Origin: Saussurea involucrata
Taxonomy: Eukaryota; Streptophyta; Magnoliopsida; Asterales; Asteraceae
DNA: 64,000 nucleotides
Direction of reading: 5' to 3'
Assembly (NCBI GenBank): GCA_033807775.1
Contig: CM066321.1
Coordinates: 45,856,850-45,920,849 of the forward strand
How positions within the stretch are numbered: position 1 is the stretch's first letter; the number at the start of each line of letters is the position of its first letter. This document shows, piece after piece, positions 10,469 through 23,539 of this stretch. The position numbers and the translations under genes were made by a program. The notes beneath the pieces were generated by a model. It was not told the DNA's origin and did no database searches. It saw only the letters and a program-made list of their open reading frames with translations.

Positions 10469-10853
10469 GAGAAGGTGGGAAACTGAAAGAGTTTTCTTTT
10501 GAAAGTGGTTTTGAGAAGACAACCCACTTTTGTATTTTTGGGTTTAAAACAAAAAAACACTTTTTATTCATTTTATTTTTGTTTTTTTAAAGATAAGGAT
10601 ACAACAACAAGCAAAAGAAATATTTTCAAATTTCTTGAAAGTTGCTCTAATCCTTACACCTTTCAATCATTTTTTTATTTTTTATTTTTTTATTTTTATT
10701 TAAATATTTATTTTATATGAAGTATTATAAAAAAAAACCTCTATTTATCTCAAAACGTGACATTTCCTCACAGTGGGCATAACATGCCCATAGAGGGCAA
10801 AAAAAAAATTATACTAATTTATTCAATATTTACAAGGTATGATCTTCTCAACT
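10469..10853 (-). other. G3 spacer between pol and ORF3
   Basis: AT-rich non-coding DNA with a GGGCATAACATGCCC hairpin near 10775. GTGGGC/GCCC motifs also appear around 9730 and 9785. I see no gene. Confidence 0.4.
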
Positions 10854-13755
10854 TCACGGTTCCAAATCATTAGGGTTTAGCACATCATCTGGATTGTAGT
10901 GCTTAACCCGATGCCCATTAACTTTAAAAGTACTTCCATCTTGAGGGTTTAACAAATCGACTGTTCCGAATTGTCCAACTTTGACAATTGTGCATATACA
11001 TGACCATCTTGACTTGAGTTTTCTGGGGAATAATTTCAACCTCGAATTAAATAATTAAACTTGTTGCCCATTTTCAAAAATCCTTTAGTTGATTCTCTAC
11101 GATCACGCCAAAATTTTGTTTTCTCTTTGTATATTTTGGCATTCTCGTACGCGTGAAATCTCAATTCATCCAATTCATTTAACTGAAGTTTCCTTTTATT
11201 TCCCGCGGAATCCTCACTCAAGTTTAACTTCTTTATTTAAAAAAGTTTATATTCCATTTCTAATGGCAGGTGACATGCTTTACCAAAAACCAGGCGGTAA
11301 GGTGACATTCCGAAAGGGGTTTTATAAGCTGTTCGGTAAGCCCATAATGCATCATCCAACTTGCGTGACTAGTCCTTTCTATTTGGCTTGACAACTTTTT
11401 CCTAAATATTTTTTATTTCTCGATTAGAAAGTTCGGCCAAACCATTAGTTTGTGGATGGTATGTCGTAGGCACTCGATGTTGGATGTTGTATTTGCTAAG
11501 AGCGGTGCTTATCATTATGTTTACAAAATGTGTCCCTTCATCGTTTATCAACGCTTGGGGTGTTCCAAATAGAACAAAAATATTTTTATGTAAAAATTCG
11601 ATCACCGTCTTAGCATCATTTCGGGGACATGCCTTAGCTTCTACCCAATTCGAGACATAATCAACTGCTACAAGGATATATTGGTTGTTGAAAGACATAG
11701 GAAATGGTCCTATGAAATCTATGCCTCAAACATCAAAAATTTCAACTTCTAAAATACTGTTTAGTGGCATTTCATTTCGTTGGGACAAATTTCCCATTCT
11801 TTGGCATTGGTCACACTTCTTTATGAACTCAAAATAATCTTTGAACAATGTAGGCCAGAAAAATCCATGTTGCAGAATTTTTGCCGCAGTTCGTTAAGGT
11901 GATGCGTGACAATTTTGTAAAATTCTCTTAATCTCAAAGTTTGGAAAACATTTTCGCAAAACTTGATCTGCACCCGTTTTATATTAAAAAGGATCGTCCC
12001 ACAAATATTCCTTGCAATCGTGGAGAAACTTTTTGAATTGTTGACTTTTAAGATGGTGTGGTTTAATTCCACTTGCAAGAAAATTGGCAATATCTGCATA
12101 CCATGGCAGTTTTTCTTCAAAATGGTGATGAATTACAAAATTGTGTTCGTCCGGAAAAATTTATTTGATGTCCTGATTTCCACCACTTGACACGTTGCGT
12201 TCAATTCGGGAAAGGTGATCCGCAACTTGATTGTCGGTTCCCTTCCTATAAATTTCTCTAAGTCAAATGCTTGCAAAAGGACTCAACGGATAAGCCGTGG
12301 CTTAGCGTCTGTTTTGTTAAAGAGATATTTGATAGTGGAATGATCCGTGTGAATGATAACTTTACTGCTAATCAAGTATGAACGAAAACGGTCAAATGCA
12401 AATACTACCGCAAGCAGCTCTTTTTATGTTGTGGTGTAATTAATTTGAGCCTCAATAAGAGTCTTGCTTGCGTTGTAGATGGGGTGATTTTTATTTATCT
12501 TTTGTCCCAATATGGAACCTACAGCCCAGTCACTTGCATCACTCATAACCTCAAAAGGTATGGTCCAATACGGGGCAATTAGAATAGGTGACGTCACAAG
12601 AGCGGCTTTGATAGTTTCAAAAGCTGTTTTGCATTCAGAAGTGTAATCAAAAGTTTGATCGACATGCAACAAGTTACGAAGAGGTTTGGAAATTTTTGAA
12701 AAATCTTTTTTATAAACCTCCGATAGAAACCAACATGTCCTAAAAAGCTTCTAATTCCTTTTACCGTGGTAGGTTCGGGTGAATGTATTATTACTTCTAA
12801 TTTGGCTTTATCTACTTCCAAACCCTTTTGGAAACCATGTGACCCAAAACGATTCCTTCTTGTACCATTAAATGGCATTTTTCCCCATTCAAAATTAAAT
12901 CGTGAGTTTCATATCGTTCTAAGCTCTTTTCAAATTAACAAGACAATTTTCAAAAGAAGTGCCTATGACCGAAAAGTCGTCCATAAAAACTTCCATTGTG
13001 TCTTTAATCATATCCGAGAAAATAGACATCATACAACGTTGGAATGTTGCGGGGGCATTGCATAAACCAAATGGCATTCGCCGAAAGGCAAAAGTTCCGA
13101 AGGGACAAGTGAAGGTTGTCTTCTCTTGATCTTCAGGTGCTATGTGTATTTGATTATACCCCGAATATCCGTCCAAAAAGCAATAAAATTCCTTTCCGAC
13201 CAACCTATCTAGCATTTGGTCAATAAAGGGCAAAGGAAAATGATCCTTTTTGGTGGCCAGATTTAGTTGTCTATAATCCATACTAATTCTCCACTCGATG
13301 ATGGTTCTAGTTGGGAAAAGTTCATTTTTTTCATTGGTGACTACCGTAGTACCACCTTTCTTTGGGACACATTGGATGGGACTCTCCCAACCACTACTTG
13401 AAATGGGGTAAATAATACTCACATCTATCCATTTTAAAATTTATTTCTTAACGACTTCTTTCATGATGGGGTTAAGTCTCCGTTGTGGTTGCACTTTACC
13501 AATACTGTTATCTTCCAAAATTATCTTATGTTGGCAAAGTGAGGAACTAATTCCCTTGATGTCTGCTATTGTCCAACCTATGGCCTTTTGTGGTTTTCAA
13601 CAATTCTATCAACCTCTTTTCTTGATCTTGACTTAACTTTGCAGAAATGATTACAAGCAATTTTTCTTCTTCCATGAGATAAGCGTATTTGAGGTGATTA
13701 GAAAGTGGTTTTAACTTATAGAGGGAAGTTGGGTTGGTTTATTCTTAAAATCTAA
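10854..13755 (-). pseudogene. G3 Athila-like pol (RT, RNase H, integrase), decayed
   Basis: In minus-strand order: RT N-terminus (PTQLPSLYKLKPLSNHLKYA near 13740), RT core 13422-12919 (VPKKGG, DYRQLNLATKKDHFPLPFID, MPFGLCNAPATFQRCM, VFMDDF), connection 12878-12594 (SFLGHVGFYRRFIK), RNase H 12672-12330 (MSDASDWAVGSILGQ), integrase zinc/core 11830-11402 (DFIGPFP, VEAKACPRNDAKTV, TTYHPQTNGLAE) and integrase C-terminus 11221-10854 (ELRFHAYENAKIYKEKTKF, then SRW..KVGQFGTVDL). At least six stops or frameshifts separate these pieces. The VFMDDF catalytic pair is preserved. The domain order (integrase last) marks gypsy, and the wording fits the Athila/Tat group. Confidence 0.88.
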
Positions 13756-13788
13756 GAGATTACGTCGCTCATTATTTTTTTTTGATCT

Positions 13789-15317
13789 TCATTCTCTCTC
13801 ACTCACAGTTTCATCATTTTCTACTTGAACTCCCTCATCACTCCTTATAACTTCCGTATCAGCTAGAATGATGGTAGAGGGTTCAGCGGATGATGTCGAG
13901 GCGGATTCAGATTCTGATTCAACGACAGCGTCGTTCAGACCGATACGAGGTGGGATGCGGCCTATTCGGATAGCTTGATCCATGCTCGACTCAGATTCAG
14001 AAGAGCCTTCTTCTTCAGAGCCAGAGGCTGAGTCAGATCCGGATTCGTCTGGGCTTGAAGAACCGTCAGAGGTTGAATCGCGAGGAGGCCTTCGTGAAAT
14101 GTGACGTCAGCGTCTACTAGGCCTTTGTCGGATTTGGAGTCATTTTCAACAACGGAAGGTCGGCGACGGGTAGACGCAGATGGACGAATGGTGGTTTCAG
14201 GTGTGAAGGTGGTTACGGGGTCAGGTTGTCGGCTTGAGCTTGCATGCACGGTCGAGGCACCCATAACTCCGGTTCCCCTCACCGATTGTACGCTCATCGC
14301 ACCCCGTCCATGAGCCCCAACTGGCTGGACTCTTCCACCTCTCGTTCTAGGACGCTCATGTCGCTCGGGTCGTGCTCCCGGGGGAGGTCCTTCCGACTCT
14401 GGATGGACCATGGGAGCCTCTAGATTGTGCACTCGCCTATACTCAGCTACATTTGGTGCCTCGAGACGTGCATATGCAAGCAGGGCATTGGGAATATGGC
14501 GTGGGACAACGCCTATGAATTTAGTGCGATTTTGCAAGTGTTGCATGCGGAAAGGAGGACATACTGGATGTGATGCTCGTCGGCGGATGGTAGGATCGGC
14601 TGTCATATGATCTCGGATCGTGAGAGACAAGAATCTGATGTATGGTATGAACGAGCGGTGACAGTTTTGTTCACGGTCGGCAATATTTGAAAGTAGTTCA
14701 TTCCACAGTATAGTAGCAAAATCGACGTGGCGATCAAATGCGACCGCGTGAAAGAGTAGCAAGAAGTTGGTGGTGCAGGAATTAATTCCTCGCCATTTGG
14801 AGGATAGGCAGTGACTGACGATGCTGAATAGCGATGCCTAGAGAGGCGTTAGGTTGGTTCGCGTAAAGTAGGATATACCGTTGAGATCGCCGTGATATCC
14901 TAAGGAACGGACATCGGCAAGCAGTTGATCGTTGGCAATGTTTGGAGTGTAAGCAGCTAGCCCATTTGCGTTTGCCTCGGGGAGGCGGAGCATCTGATGG
15001 AAATACTCGAGGGTAAGTACTAATCAGCTGTTGTCGAGTCTGGCTTCAATGTTAACTCTGACAGGTCTGACGTTGTTATCGATGACTCGGTGAATTGTAT
15101 GCCACACTTGTTGAACATACAAAAGTGGGACCTCGGCAACGGCGGTGAGTGCGTGAATGATGGGATGCCGTTCGAGGATTTCAAGGATGATCGGATGTTG
15201 AGTGCGAAAGTTAGTAAGCACCAGGTGGTAGTTGTTGCGTTGAATTGCCATGCAAGAATCGACGGGGACGAGTGCAATGTCCGCCGCCTCGTTAATCGGA
15301 GATCCTTGAGCCACCAT
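13789..15317 (-). pseudogene. Retroelement-linked accessory ORF (unknown function), decayed
   Basis: Read on the minus strand, an ATG at 15317 (MVAQGSPINEAADIALVPVD) opens a protein with FYVQQ-type wording (LLYVQQVWHTIHRVID). It continues through stops to LLFHAVAFDRHVDFATILWN, RSFIPYIRFLSLTIRDH and then a Ser/Glu-rich acidic tail (about 14100-13790, after a frameshift near 14100). I recall similar proteins annotated next to copia pol genes in Asteraceae, but cannot verify that. A possible small intron (CTCAG/GTACGC at 15375 to CGCAG near 15325) precedes the ATG. It lies between C4 copia sequence and the G3 pol junction. Whether it belongs to C4 or to a further lost element is open. Confidence 0.45.
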
Positions 15318-16232
15318 GAGTCCTGCGTATACAAAGTGTTAGTACCGATGTTGTGTGTAGCAATGAAGTGCGTACCTGAGAGTTTCGGCCTTCGGATGTG
15401 CAAAGACAGGAAGTACAAGGGCTAAATGTGAACATTTGGATGGTTCCGGAAAACTGGGAGTCCGGATCCCATACTCCGAAAAACATACCGGAGTCCGGAA
15501 CATATACCGGAAAACATACCGGAGTCCGAGACCAAATGAATACGAATCCGAAGTTCGGGAAAAAACAATTCAAATCCGGAGTCCGGAAGAAATACCAGAC
15601 AAACTACCGGAGAACAAATCCGGATCCGGAGTCCGGTACTCAAGTTTCGGAAAACTTTATGAAGTCCGGAACTCGAGTTTTGGAAAACTCAACTTCCGGA
15701 AAAACCTACGAGTTGGTCAAAAACTCACCAAATCGAATTTTAACGCAAACATTAATGGTCTAGATAAGCATACAAGTGTTCGACAAGCAATAATGATGAG
15801 TAACAAACAATAATTTGACTAAAAATTGCAACCCTAATGGAATCGAACCATCGGTTCGTAAAAACTCGACCAACAAGCCCAAAATCGATTTAAACAGTTT
15901 AAATCTACTAAAAAACAACTCGATTCTCATAAGCACAGATAGAAACATACCTGATTTGAAGCAAAAACGGTCGAGAGATAGAGCCTTTGAGTGTGTGCGT
16001 GCGATCGAAAAGGGAACAGAGGTTTATGTGAGAGTTTAGGAGTCCGGAAAATGAAATTAGGGTTTTGAAGGGTTTATATAGTGGAATCCGGAAAACTTGA
16101 GTTGTCCGAAAAGTATCCGGATCCGGAATAAGTCCGGAGTCCGAAACCTATACCGGAGTCCGGAACCTTTACCGGAAAACATGAGAATCCGGGAAAACCC
16201 CAATTTTCACCCAAAAGTTTAAAAATTTGACA
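15318..16232 (-). promoter_or_regulatory. TCCGGA-rich LTR/leader-like sequence of C4
   Basis: This non-coding stretch is full of TCCGGAGTCCGGA-type motifs (15440-15690 and 16040-16180). On the minus strand CACTATATAAACCCTTC near 16070 is a good TATA context, followed by a C/T-rich leader and a possible splice donor (AATCAG/GTATG near 15950). TGTGTCAAATTTTT next to a GGGGAGT tract near 16232 may be an LTR start. The C4 5' leader at 29640-29923 has the same TCCGGA texture, which links the two ends of C4. The exact LTR limits cannot be fixed from one copy. Confidence 0.5.
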
Positions 16233-16732
16233 CAAACTCCCCTTGAACGTTTTGACACTAAAACAAATGATACTTTAAAAATCTAAGTGTCTTTTTGCTC
16301 CCCCTCAACTTGTGCATGAGATCAAGGAAACAAACAGATAAAGATAGATGGACACAATGGAAAAACCAACTTTGTGAACAACTTAAGATAGAGAATTTTT
16401 GTTTGGAAAAACCAAGTGTCGCTCCCCCTCGACCAATGCAAGTACTAGATGCTTACTATCGTGTGCTCCCCCTGAACACAGTAACAAACTATCAAATGTA
16501 CGGGTATCGAAAAAGGATAAATAAAGGAAAAACAAACAAAGAGAAATACGAACAAAAGATCGAAAGAAATCTAACTTATTAATACAGAGGTTTTAAATTT
16601 CTGAAGCACATACAGATAGAGTTCAATAGCAAGGAAGTGCGAACTTTGCCAAGAGTTGTGTGAGCAACAAGTGGAGAGTAAGCAGTGCCTTGGAGTTGAA
16701 CATAATCTGTATGAGAGTCAGAGGTATTCAAA

Positions 16733-19700
16733 CCTTCAGATTGAGGATACCTAGCTTGGACACTAAGCAATTAAACCGTTTTTCGTCCAAGGCTTTGGTA
16801 AATAGATCTGCAATCTGATGTTCAGTGTTAACAAAGTAGAGTTCAATTTTACCTCGTTCGACGTGATCTTTGATGAAGTGATACCGAACGTCGATGTGTT
16901 TGGTCTTCGTGTGCTGGACCGGGTTGCTCGATATCGCAATAGCGCTCTTCGAGTCGCAGTAGATCGGAATGTTGGAGTACGTGAAACCGTATTCCTTCAG
17001 CTGAGTGCGCTTCTATATGACTTGTGAACATCAACTTGCGGCGGCCACGTATTCCGCCTGAGCTATTGATGTAGATACGCACTGTTGTTTCTTTGAAGCC
17101 CAGCTTACCAAGCTATCACCGAGAAATTGCACGTGACCCGACGTGCTCTTCTGATCCAACATACTTCTAGCGTGATCCATGTCTAAATAAGCTGTCAGTT
17201 CAAAACCTGTTCCTTTCGGGTACCACAAGCCAAGATCAGCAGTACCTTTTAAATATCTAAAGATTCTTTTAACAACAATTTAGTGCGATTCCTTAGGTTT
17301 TGATTGAAAACGCGCACAGAGGAATGTCGAGAACATTATATTTGGCCTACTTGCCATCAAATACATTAAATAACCTATCATCCCATGATAGGTCCTGGTA
17401 TCCACATCCTTTCCGTTAGGATCGGCGTGTAACCGCGTACCGGGGGTCATTGGAGTTTTCATGGGCGCAGACTGTTCCATCTGGTATTTCCGAAGAATGT
17501 CCCGAATGTACTTAGCCTGGTTTATAAAATTCCCGGTCGAAAGTTGTTTAACTTGAAGACCGAGGAAAAAATTCACTTCGCATAACATGCTCATTTGGAA
17601 ATACTGTCCCATGAGTTTTGCAAAGTTCTTACAGTATATAGGTTTTGATGAGCCAAAGATAATGTCATCAACATACACTTGTACAAGAATAATATCCTCT
17701 TCCTCTTTCTTAATGAATAAAGTGGTGTCGATTTTACCTTTTGAGAAACCAGACTTTATTAAGAAAGTGGACAAGGCATCATACCAGGCCCGTGGTGCTT
17801 GATTTAGGCCATAAAGGGCCTTGTCTAGAATGTAGACATGCTTTGGCTTGGATTCATTAACGAAACCGTCCGGTTACGATACGTATACCTCCTCCTTGAT
17901 AACGCCATTGATAAATGCTGTCTTCACATCCATTTGGAAGACAATGAAGTTCTTGTGCGCGGCGTAGGCAAGGAACATTCTGATCGCTTCAATCCTTGCT
18001 ACCGGGGCGTAGGTTTCGTCATAGTCGATACCTTCTTGTTGTCGGTATCCTTTGGCCACGAGACGCGCCTTGTTTCGAATGACTACGCCATCTTCATCCT
18101 TCTTTTTCTTGAACACCCACTTTGTGCCGATTACTGTCTTGTTTGCCGGACGGGGGACGAGTCGCCACACCTTGAGAGCCTCAAACTGGTTGAGTTCTTC
18201 TTTCATCGCGATGATCAAATCCGGATCATTGAGTACTTCATCAGCGGTTGTGGGCTCAATCTTGCTGAGAAAGCCGGAGAAGAGGCATAAATTAGCTGAT
18301 GAGCCTCGAGTCTGAATAGGTGTAGATGGATCACCGATGATTTGGTGTAGAGGATGTGTGCGGGTCCACTTGGTTGTGTGTGGAAGCGGTTGAGCTGTCG
18401 CATGAGATGAATCCGGATCCACATAAGTACCAAGAGGAAGATCTTGAACAGCTTCGAGTGTAGTCAGATGTCTGACTGGAACCACCGGTTCTGGATTTGT
18501 TATCGGTTGAACAACCTCCGAGGAAAAGGAAGGTTGCTCCTTCTGAGTGGTGGATGACGAATCTGCAGCAGCCACTTCTTGAAGAGGTGTAACCGGCTCC
18601 GGTGGGACTTCTCCTACGAGAGGTTCTTCAGTTGTGGTCTAGGGGGTGTCAGCGTTGTGCGTAGGAGCACTCGTCGATGGTGGGGGACCAGATATGTTCA
18701 ACGACTCTGGTTGGATGACTGCTTCAATCCTGTTATTCACATTGATAGAAGTGTTAGTTGCAGGAAAGAATTCATCATAAAAATGTTCAAATAATAAATC
18801 CATATCTGAAAGATGTGATCGTGATGTAGAGGCTTGATTTGGATCTACTAGAGGTTGTGTAGATCCCGAATGAGATTGTTCGGAAGATAGCACACCAGTT
18901 AACACAGGTTCTGAACTGATATGTTCAGAAGCTAAATCAACCATTTCATCAAACGTCACGTTTACGCTTTAGATGACAGTCTTCGTTCGCTTGTTGTAAA
19001 CGCGAAACGCTTTGGCTTTAGACGAGTATCCAATGAATACTCTTTCGTCTGCTTTCGGGCTGAACTTTTCGAGATCATCCTTGTCATTCATGACATAGCA
19101 CGTGCATCCAAAGCGCGAAAATACTAGATGTTGGGGATGCGGTTGTTGATGATCTCGTAAGGCGTCTTGTTGAACCGCTTGTAGGGGATTAACCGGTTCT
19201 GTGTGTAACATGCGGTTGAAACTGCCTCGCCCCATTAGAATAGCGGGAACTTAGACTGGGAGAGCATTGTTCGAGCAGCTTCGACCAGAGTACGGTTGCG
19301 TCTTTCCATGACTTTGTTCTGCCGAGGAGTCTGTGCAGCTGAGAACGTATGGCTGATCCCTACTGATGTAAGATAATCGTCCAATGTCTGATTCTTGAAC
19401 ACCGTACCGTTGTCCGTTTTGATGGTCTGAACCAGCGTCTGAAGATTCTGTTGGACTGACTTCAGGTGGCAAATGAATAGCTCCGGGGTCTCGTCCTTGG
19501 AGTGCAGAAATTTTACCCACGTATACCTTGAGTAGTCATCCACCATCACCAGAACGTACTTCTTTCGGTTGCATCGGTCCACACAAGTCCATATAGATGA
19601 ACTCGAGGGACTTCGACGTACTCGGAGTGGCCTTCGTCTTGTGAGAATCTTTCTTCATCTTTCCCATCTAACATACGCCACACAAACGGTCTTTCTCGAA

Positions 19701-20198
19701 TTTCAGCTCAGGCATGCCTTTCACGTGTCCGCGTAGCACCAGCTTGTTGATGTGTTTGAAGTTGAGGTGCGAAAGCCGTCGATTCCAAATCCAGGTCTGT
19801 TGAGAGTTCGCCTTTGACATCAAGCAGACGGACTCGTCGGTCTTCAGCGATGAGAGATCAATGGTGTAGAAATTGGTCATGCGAGTTCCAACCAATAGCT
19901 CCTTTCCGTCTTCAGTGCAGACGCTACACCTCTTGGCCTTGAAGTTCACTTCTAAGTCTTTGTCGCAGAACTGGCCTATGCTGAAGGGATTATGACCTAA
20001 CCCGTTGACGTATGATACCTTCTTGATCATGATGTTGTCTTGCACGATGTCGCCGTAACCTATGATTGGTGCCTTTTCGTCGTTCCCAAATCTCACGTTG
20101 CCACAATATTTCTCCGTGAAGTTCGTGAGAAGCTCCCTTCTACCGGTCATGTGTTTGGAGCATCCTGAATCTAAATACCACACATGCCCGTTTTGCAA
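16733..20198 (-). pseudogene. C4 copia pol: protease, integrase, RT, RNase H (decayed)
   Basis: Protease start 20198 (WYLDSGCSKHMTG, the DSG active-site motif), then a GAG-pre-integrase zinc region (WNRRLSHLNFKHINKL..CGVC, to 19668). Integrase core 19582-18969 has D in VMVDDYSRYTWV, D in IKTDNGTVF and E in MERRNRTLVEAA, so the catalytic triad is still readable. RT 18575-17280 has WVFKKKKDEDG, DETYAPVARIEAIR, FQMDVKTAF and YVDDIIFG. RNase H 17228-16849 has YLDMDHA, SGHVQFLGDSLVSW and AEYVAA; the end is HQIADLFTKALDEKRF near 16770. Stops or shifts lie near 19667, 19583, 19235, 18960, 18638-18576, 17874, 17280 and 17030. A Ser/Pro-rich linker (18959-18639) separates integrase and RT, as usual in copia. 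Confidence 0.92.
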
Positions 20199-22814
20199 AA
20201 AGAAGGTTAAACAATCTTAGGTACCCATTTATAAATGGGTCCTGGGGGGTTCGGTGTAGCACCTGTTTTAGGAACCCAATTTGACTTGGGCTTCCATTTG
20301 GGTTTGCGTGTTTTACTCTTAGGTCGAGAATTAAAGACGTGATAAGACCCAAACCAATCAGTTTCTTATTGTTTATCAACAAAGTCATTTAATCCACAAT
20401 GAGAACAACACAAACAATCATGAGATAACTGAAGTAATTGCTGAATTGAATAAACTTTTAAAGGAAAATCAACACATTGTTCAACAAAATCACTTGAGTC
20501 ATTTACATCATAATTATTATTGTCTGTCCTAGAATTGAAAACGGAGTTAAATGACTTTGTCTTCAACTTGCCCTCGTTTGATCCTTTTGCTACCCACTTT
20601 TGTTTGACTTGTTTAGCCCGACCATTTTTATCTAAAAAATCATTAAACTCATGATCAGTAGATATTGAGTAGTAAGGATGTCTATTTTGAGAGGTTCCGT
20701 TTTGTTTCCGTTTCTGTGAACGTCTTTTGTATTTTGATTTGTTTTTGGAAACAGCGTTCACAGATCGGGTTTTAGGCACGGATGTAGAACATTCGCCCTT
20801 TTAAAAATTTACCGGTTGATTAACTGCTTTTGAAAGAAAATTTGTGTGATTTGGAAGCGGTTTATCGAATTCAAACTTTTGAAACTCGTCATCTGAACAG
20901 TCGTTAGAATTCATAAAGTTAGAAAAATCAATCTCATTTTCGGGTGGAACATCAAAGGAAGGTGGGGACCTATTTGGAATTTCGTGTTGCAAAGAATCGG
21001 TTGCGGAAACGTTTTGAAAATCAGAGTTTAAATTCTTTGGCAAACTTATTACTTGAGGTCCTTTTCCTTTTCTAGAAGAGACTTTTCCAATAAATGCTTT
21101 ACACGAAGATGTATCCGATGAGTTTGAGGAAGGTTCAGACAGTGTTATCCTTTGGCTTTGGAGCTGGTCAAACTTCTCCTAATGTTTGCCTTTGCTCACA
21201 CGCTCTTCCATTCCTTATGTTGCCAAAGCAGACAATTTAGATGTGAGATGATCGATTTTTGTCCGAAGGATTTGCTGTTCCTCAACAGATACAGATTCGG
21301 TTTTGGAGGACTTTAGACGCTCAAGTTGGGATTGAAGCTCTTGTTTTTCTTTTTGAAAATTTATCCGTTCCTTAGCAAATGACTCCTCTAGCTCGACTAT
21401 TTTCATTTCCAAAACGGGAGGTGGAACATTGCGTTTAAACTCGTCTGTCTCTGTTTTGGTCTCAGTTGCAAGGTCCTCATCCTTTTTGGAGGAATCCTTG
21501 GGCGTTGCAACCATGTAGCCGTCAAAGTAGTCATTTGATAAGTATTTGGATTATATGATGAGTTAAGAACTTCATACGCAAAAGGCATTTGCATTTTAGC
21601 AGTGTGTGTGCGTTTGTATTCCTCAGTGTCCTCTTCCTTCTCTTCGAGTGGTCCCGTCCATTTAATTTTGTATTGGGGGTATTTTTTCTCGAGACCAAAG
21701 AAGTTAAATTCGTAAAGAGTGGGTCTCATTGTCAAAATCTTTTTCAAGTAATGTGGGTTGTCGTACCCAATTCCCCATTCTTTATTAAAATAAGTGAATT
21801 CCTTCGGTTTGTTTATATGAATCGTTTGATCAGTTTGACCTCATTTATGGAGTTTGGTTTCAAGATCAGTTATTTTAGAAACAAACTCTTTGTATTGAAT
21901 TTGAAGAGAACAACATTGATAGACAAGCTCAGCCTTCTCGTTCTCACACCGATCAAGTTTGTTGTTTAATTCAGAAATTTTGGCCCTTAAGTCTTTGGGT
22001 GCAACGGACAAATTCGTGCACTTTTCTTTTAAGTATGAGTTATCAGTCTTAATCTTCTCGGTGACCTTTACTTGAACACTTAACTTTTCTTTTAGATCAG
22101 TTATTTCAAGTGCTTGCTCACTTATAGTTTTCTTACCGGTGTTAACGCGTTGAACAAGCAATTGCATTTGTTCCATAAGAGCTTCATGGATAGGGATACA
22201 TACCTGACATGAGTCTCCGAGGTCTGTGGGAGGAGAATGATCGCCTATGTAGCACAGATGAGCATCAGTGTCTTCAGTGTCACTATCGTCGGATTGGTTC
22301 AGCCAATGATCATCTTCAACCAGCAATGCCTTTCCAGCTTCCTTTTGTTGAGTTAAGAGTATCTTGGCTTTGTAGTATTCTAAATTCCGAACAACGGGCT
22401 TTCTGCAGTCTTTAGCAAAATGACCAAGCTTCCCACAGTTGTAGCATGTAACTGGTTCATCCTTGTTTTTAACCTCAGGGCTGCGTTCAGGTTTCTCCTT
22501 GTGCTCAGACCTTTTGTGCTCATCGGAACATTTCTTCCTTTCATAGCGGTCTTTGTAGTCATGGAGCTTGTTGGGGGTAGTTTAATAGCACTGATTGTTC
22601 GACGACGGCTTGTGGAAGAACTTCTTCTTTTGGAAGGACTTGGAAATGAGGGCCATGGCTTTCATGATTTCAGTCATCTCTGGGTCTGAGTCAGTTCCCT
22701 TGGATTCTTCTTCTTCTTCTGGTTCTGACTCACTCGATGCTTGTGTTCTTTTGGATCTGCGGCTGGATGACTTGCCGCGTTTGTCAGAAACCAATGCGAG
22801 AGGATCAGTTTGAA

Positions 22815-23402
22815 TGTAAAGTAACAAGTGTATCGTGCGTGGAAAATAAGTGTGTCGTGTGTAAAAAGCTAAGCGTCGTGCGTGTATGTCGTGCGTCATG
22901 AACGATCTTTTGAGAGAGTGTTCTTTGCTTCGAGTGTTCTTGCGGTGATTGTTCTATTGTTTCAAGATGGTGCTAGATGATTCAGGTGATGCCAGATGAT
23001 TCAGGATCCCTGAAATGATGCTCTAGCCTTTGCTTTTATAGTCTTCGTAGCTTTAATTGACCCTCATGATTGTAGGAGTAACGGTCGCAACGGTCACTGC
23101 TTTTAATTCTCATCATTGTCCTTGTCGGTTATGTCCGTTGGTCATTAATGGCTTTGACCCTGCATTAAACACTGAAAATATAACAGGAATATCATATGTT
23201 AGTCGGTCGAGGTCGCGAGGTATGTCACGTCAGTCGTGTGAGCTAGACGACATCATGGTCGAGTGTCGTGAGGTGGATAACTTTCGATTTCAACTTTTGG
23301 TCAGGGGATAAAATATTATGATTTTACCTTATTATGGAAAAGTGTAATAAATGCTCTCAGTGTTTTGGTCGTGGTCGAGACTGGTGAAATTTTACCCAAA
23401 CA
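22815..23402 (-). repeat. Solo-LTR-like insert in C4 gag (588 bp)
   Basis: The segment has TG..CA ends on either strand. On the minus strand it starts TGTTTGGGTAAAATTTCACC, has GACTATAAAAGC (TATA-like, near 23040) in its second half and ends ACTTGTTACTTTACA. It replaces part of the capsid coding sequence, with no matching TSD (TTGAA left, CCGAC right). That fits a solo LTR with a flanking deletion or recombination between elements. No partner copy is in the window, so the assignment is by structure only. Confidence 0.45.
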
Positions 23403-23539
23403 CCGACTTTGCTACCGCTCATCATCTTTGCCACTTGATCCCACATACCTTTGGAGGTGTCTTTGTAGCAGTTGATTGTCGTGTATATTGCATTCGGCAA
23501 ACTTTGGACTAAATACCGCTTGGCATGCTTCTCTCCATC

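Larger units (their letters stand above)
3741..13755 (-). mobile_element. G3: decayed Athila-like Ty3/gypsy element, interrupted by E1 and E2
   Basis: On the minus strand, pol (RT, RNase H, integrase) at 13755-10854 is followed by a spacer and a third ORF (10468-9656, continuing at 4070-3741 across E2). The order gag-pol-ORF3 and the RT and integrase sequence are Athila-like. Neither LTR nor gag is visible: the left side leaves the window through E1, and the right side stops at an abrupt junction near 13755-13789 with an unrelated ORF. All coding parts contain stops and frameshifts, so this is one of the older layers. Confidence 0.7.

Noticed and set aside
10281..10502. GC-rich plus-strand ORF of 73 codons.
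   Set aside because: Antisense of the Ala/Thr-rich start of G3 ORF3 (MARTKKQ..), which has a better context.
15398..15813. Overlapping plus-strand ORFs with SG-V-rich peptides.
   Set aside because: They come from the TCCGGA microrepeats, which stay open in several frames.
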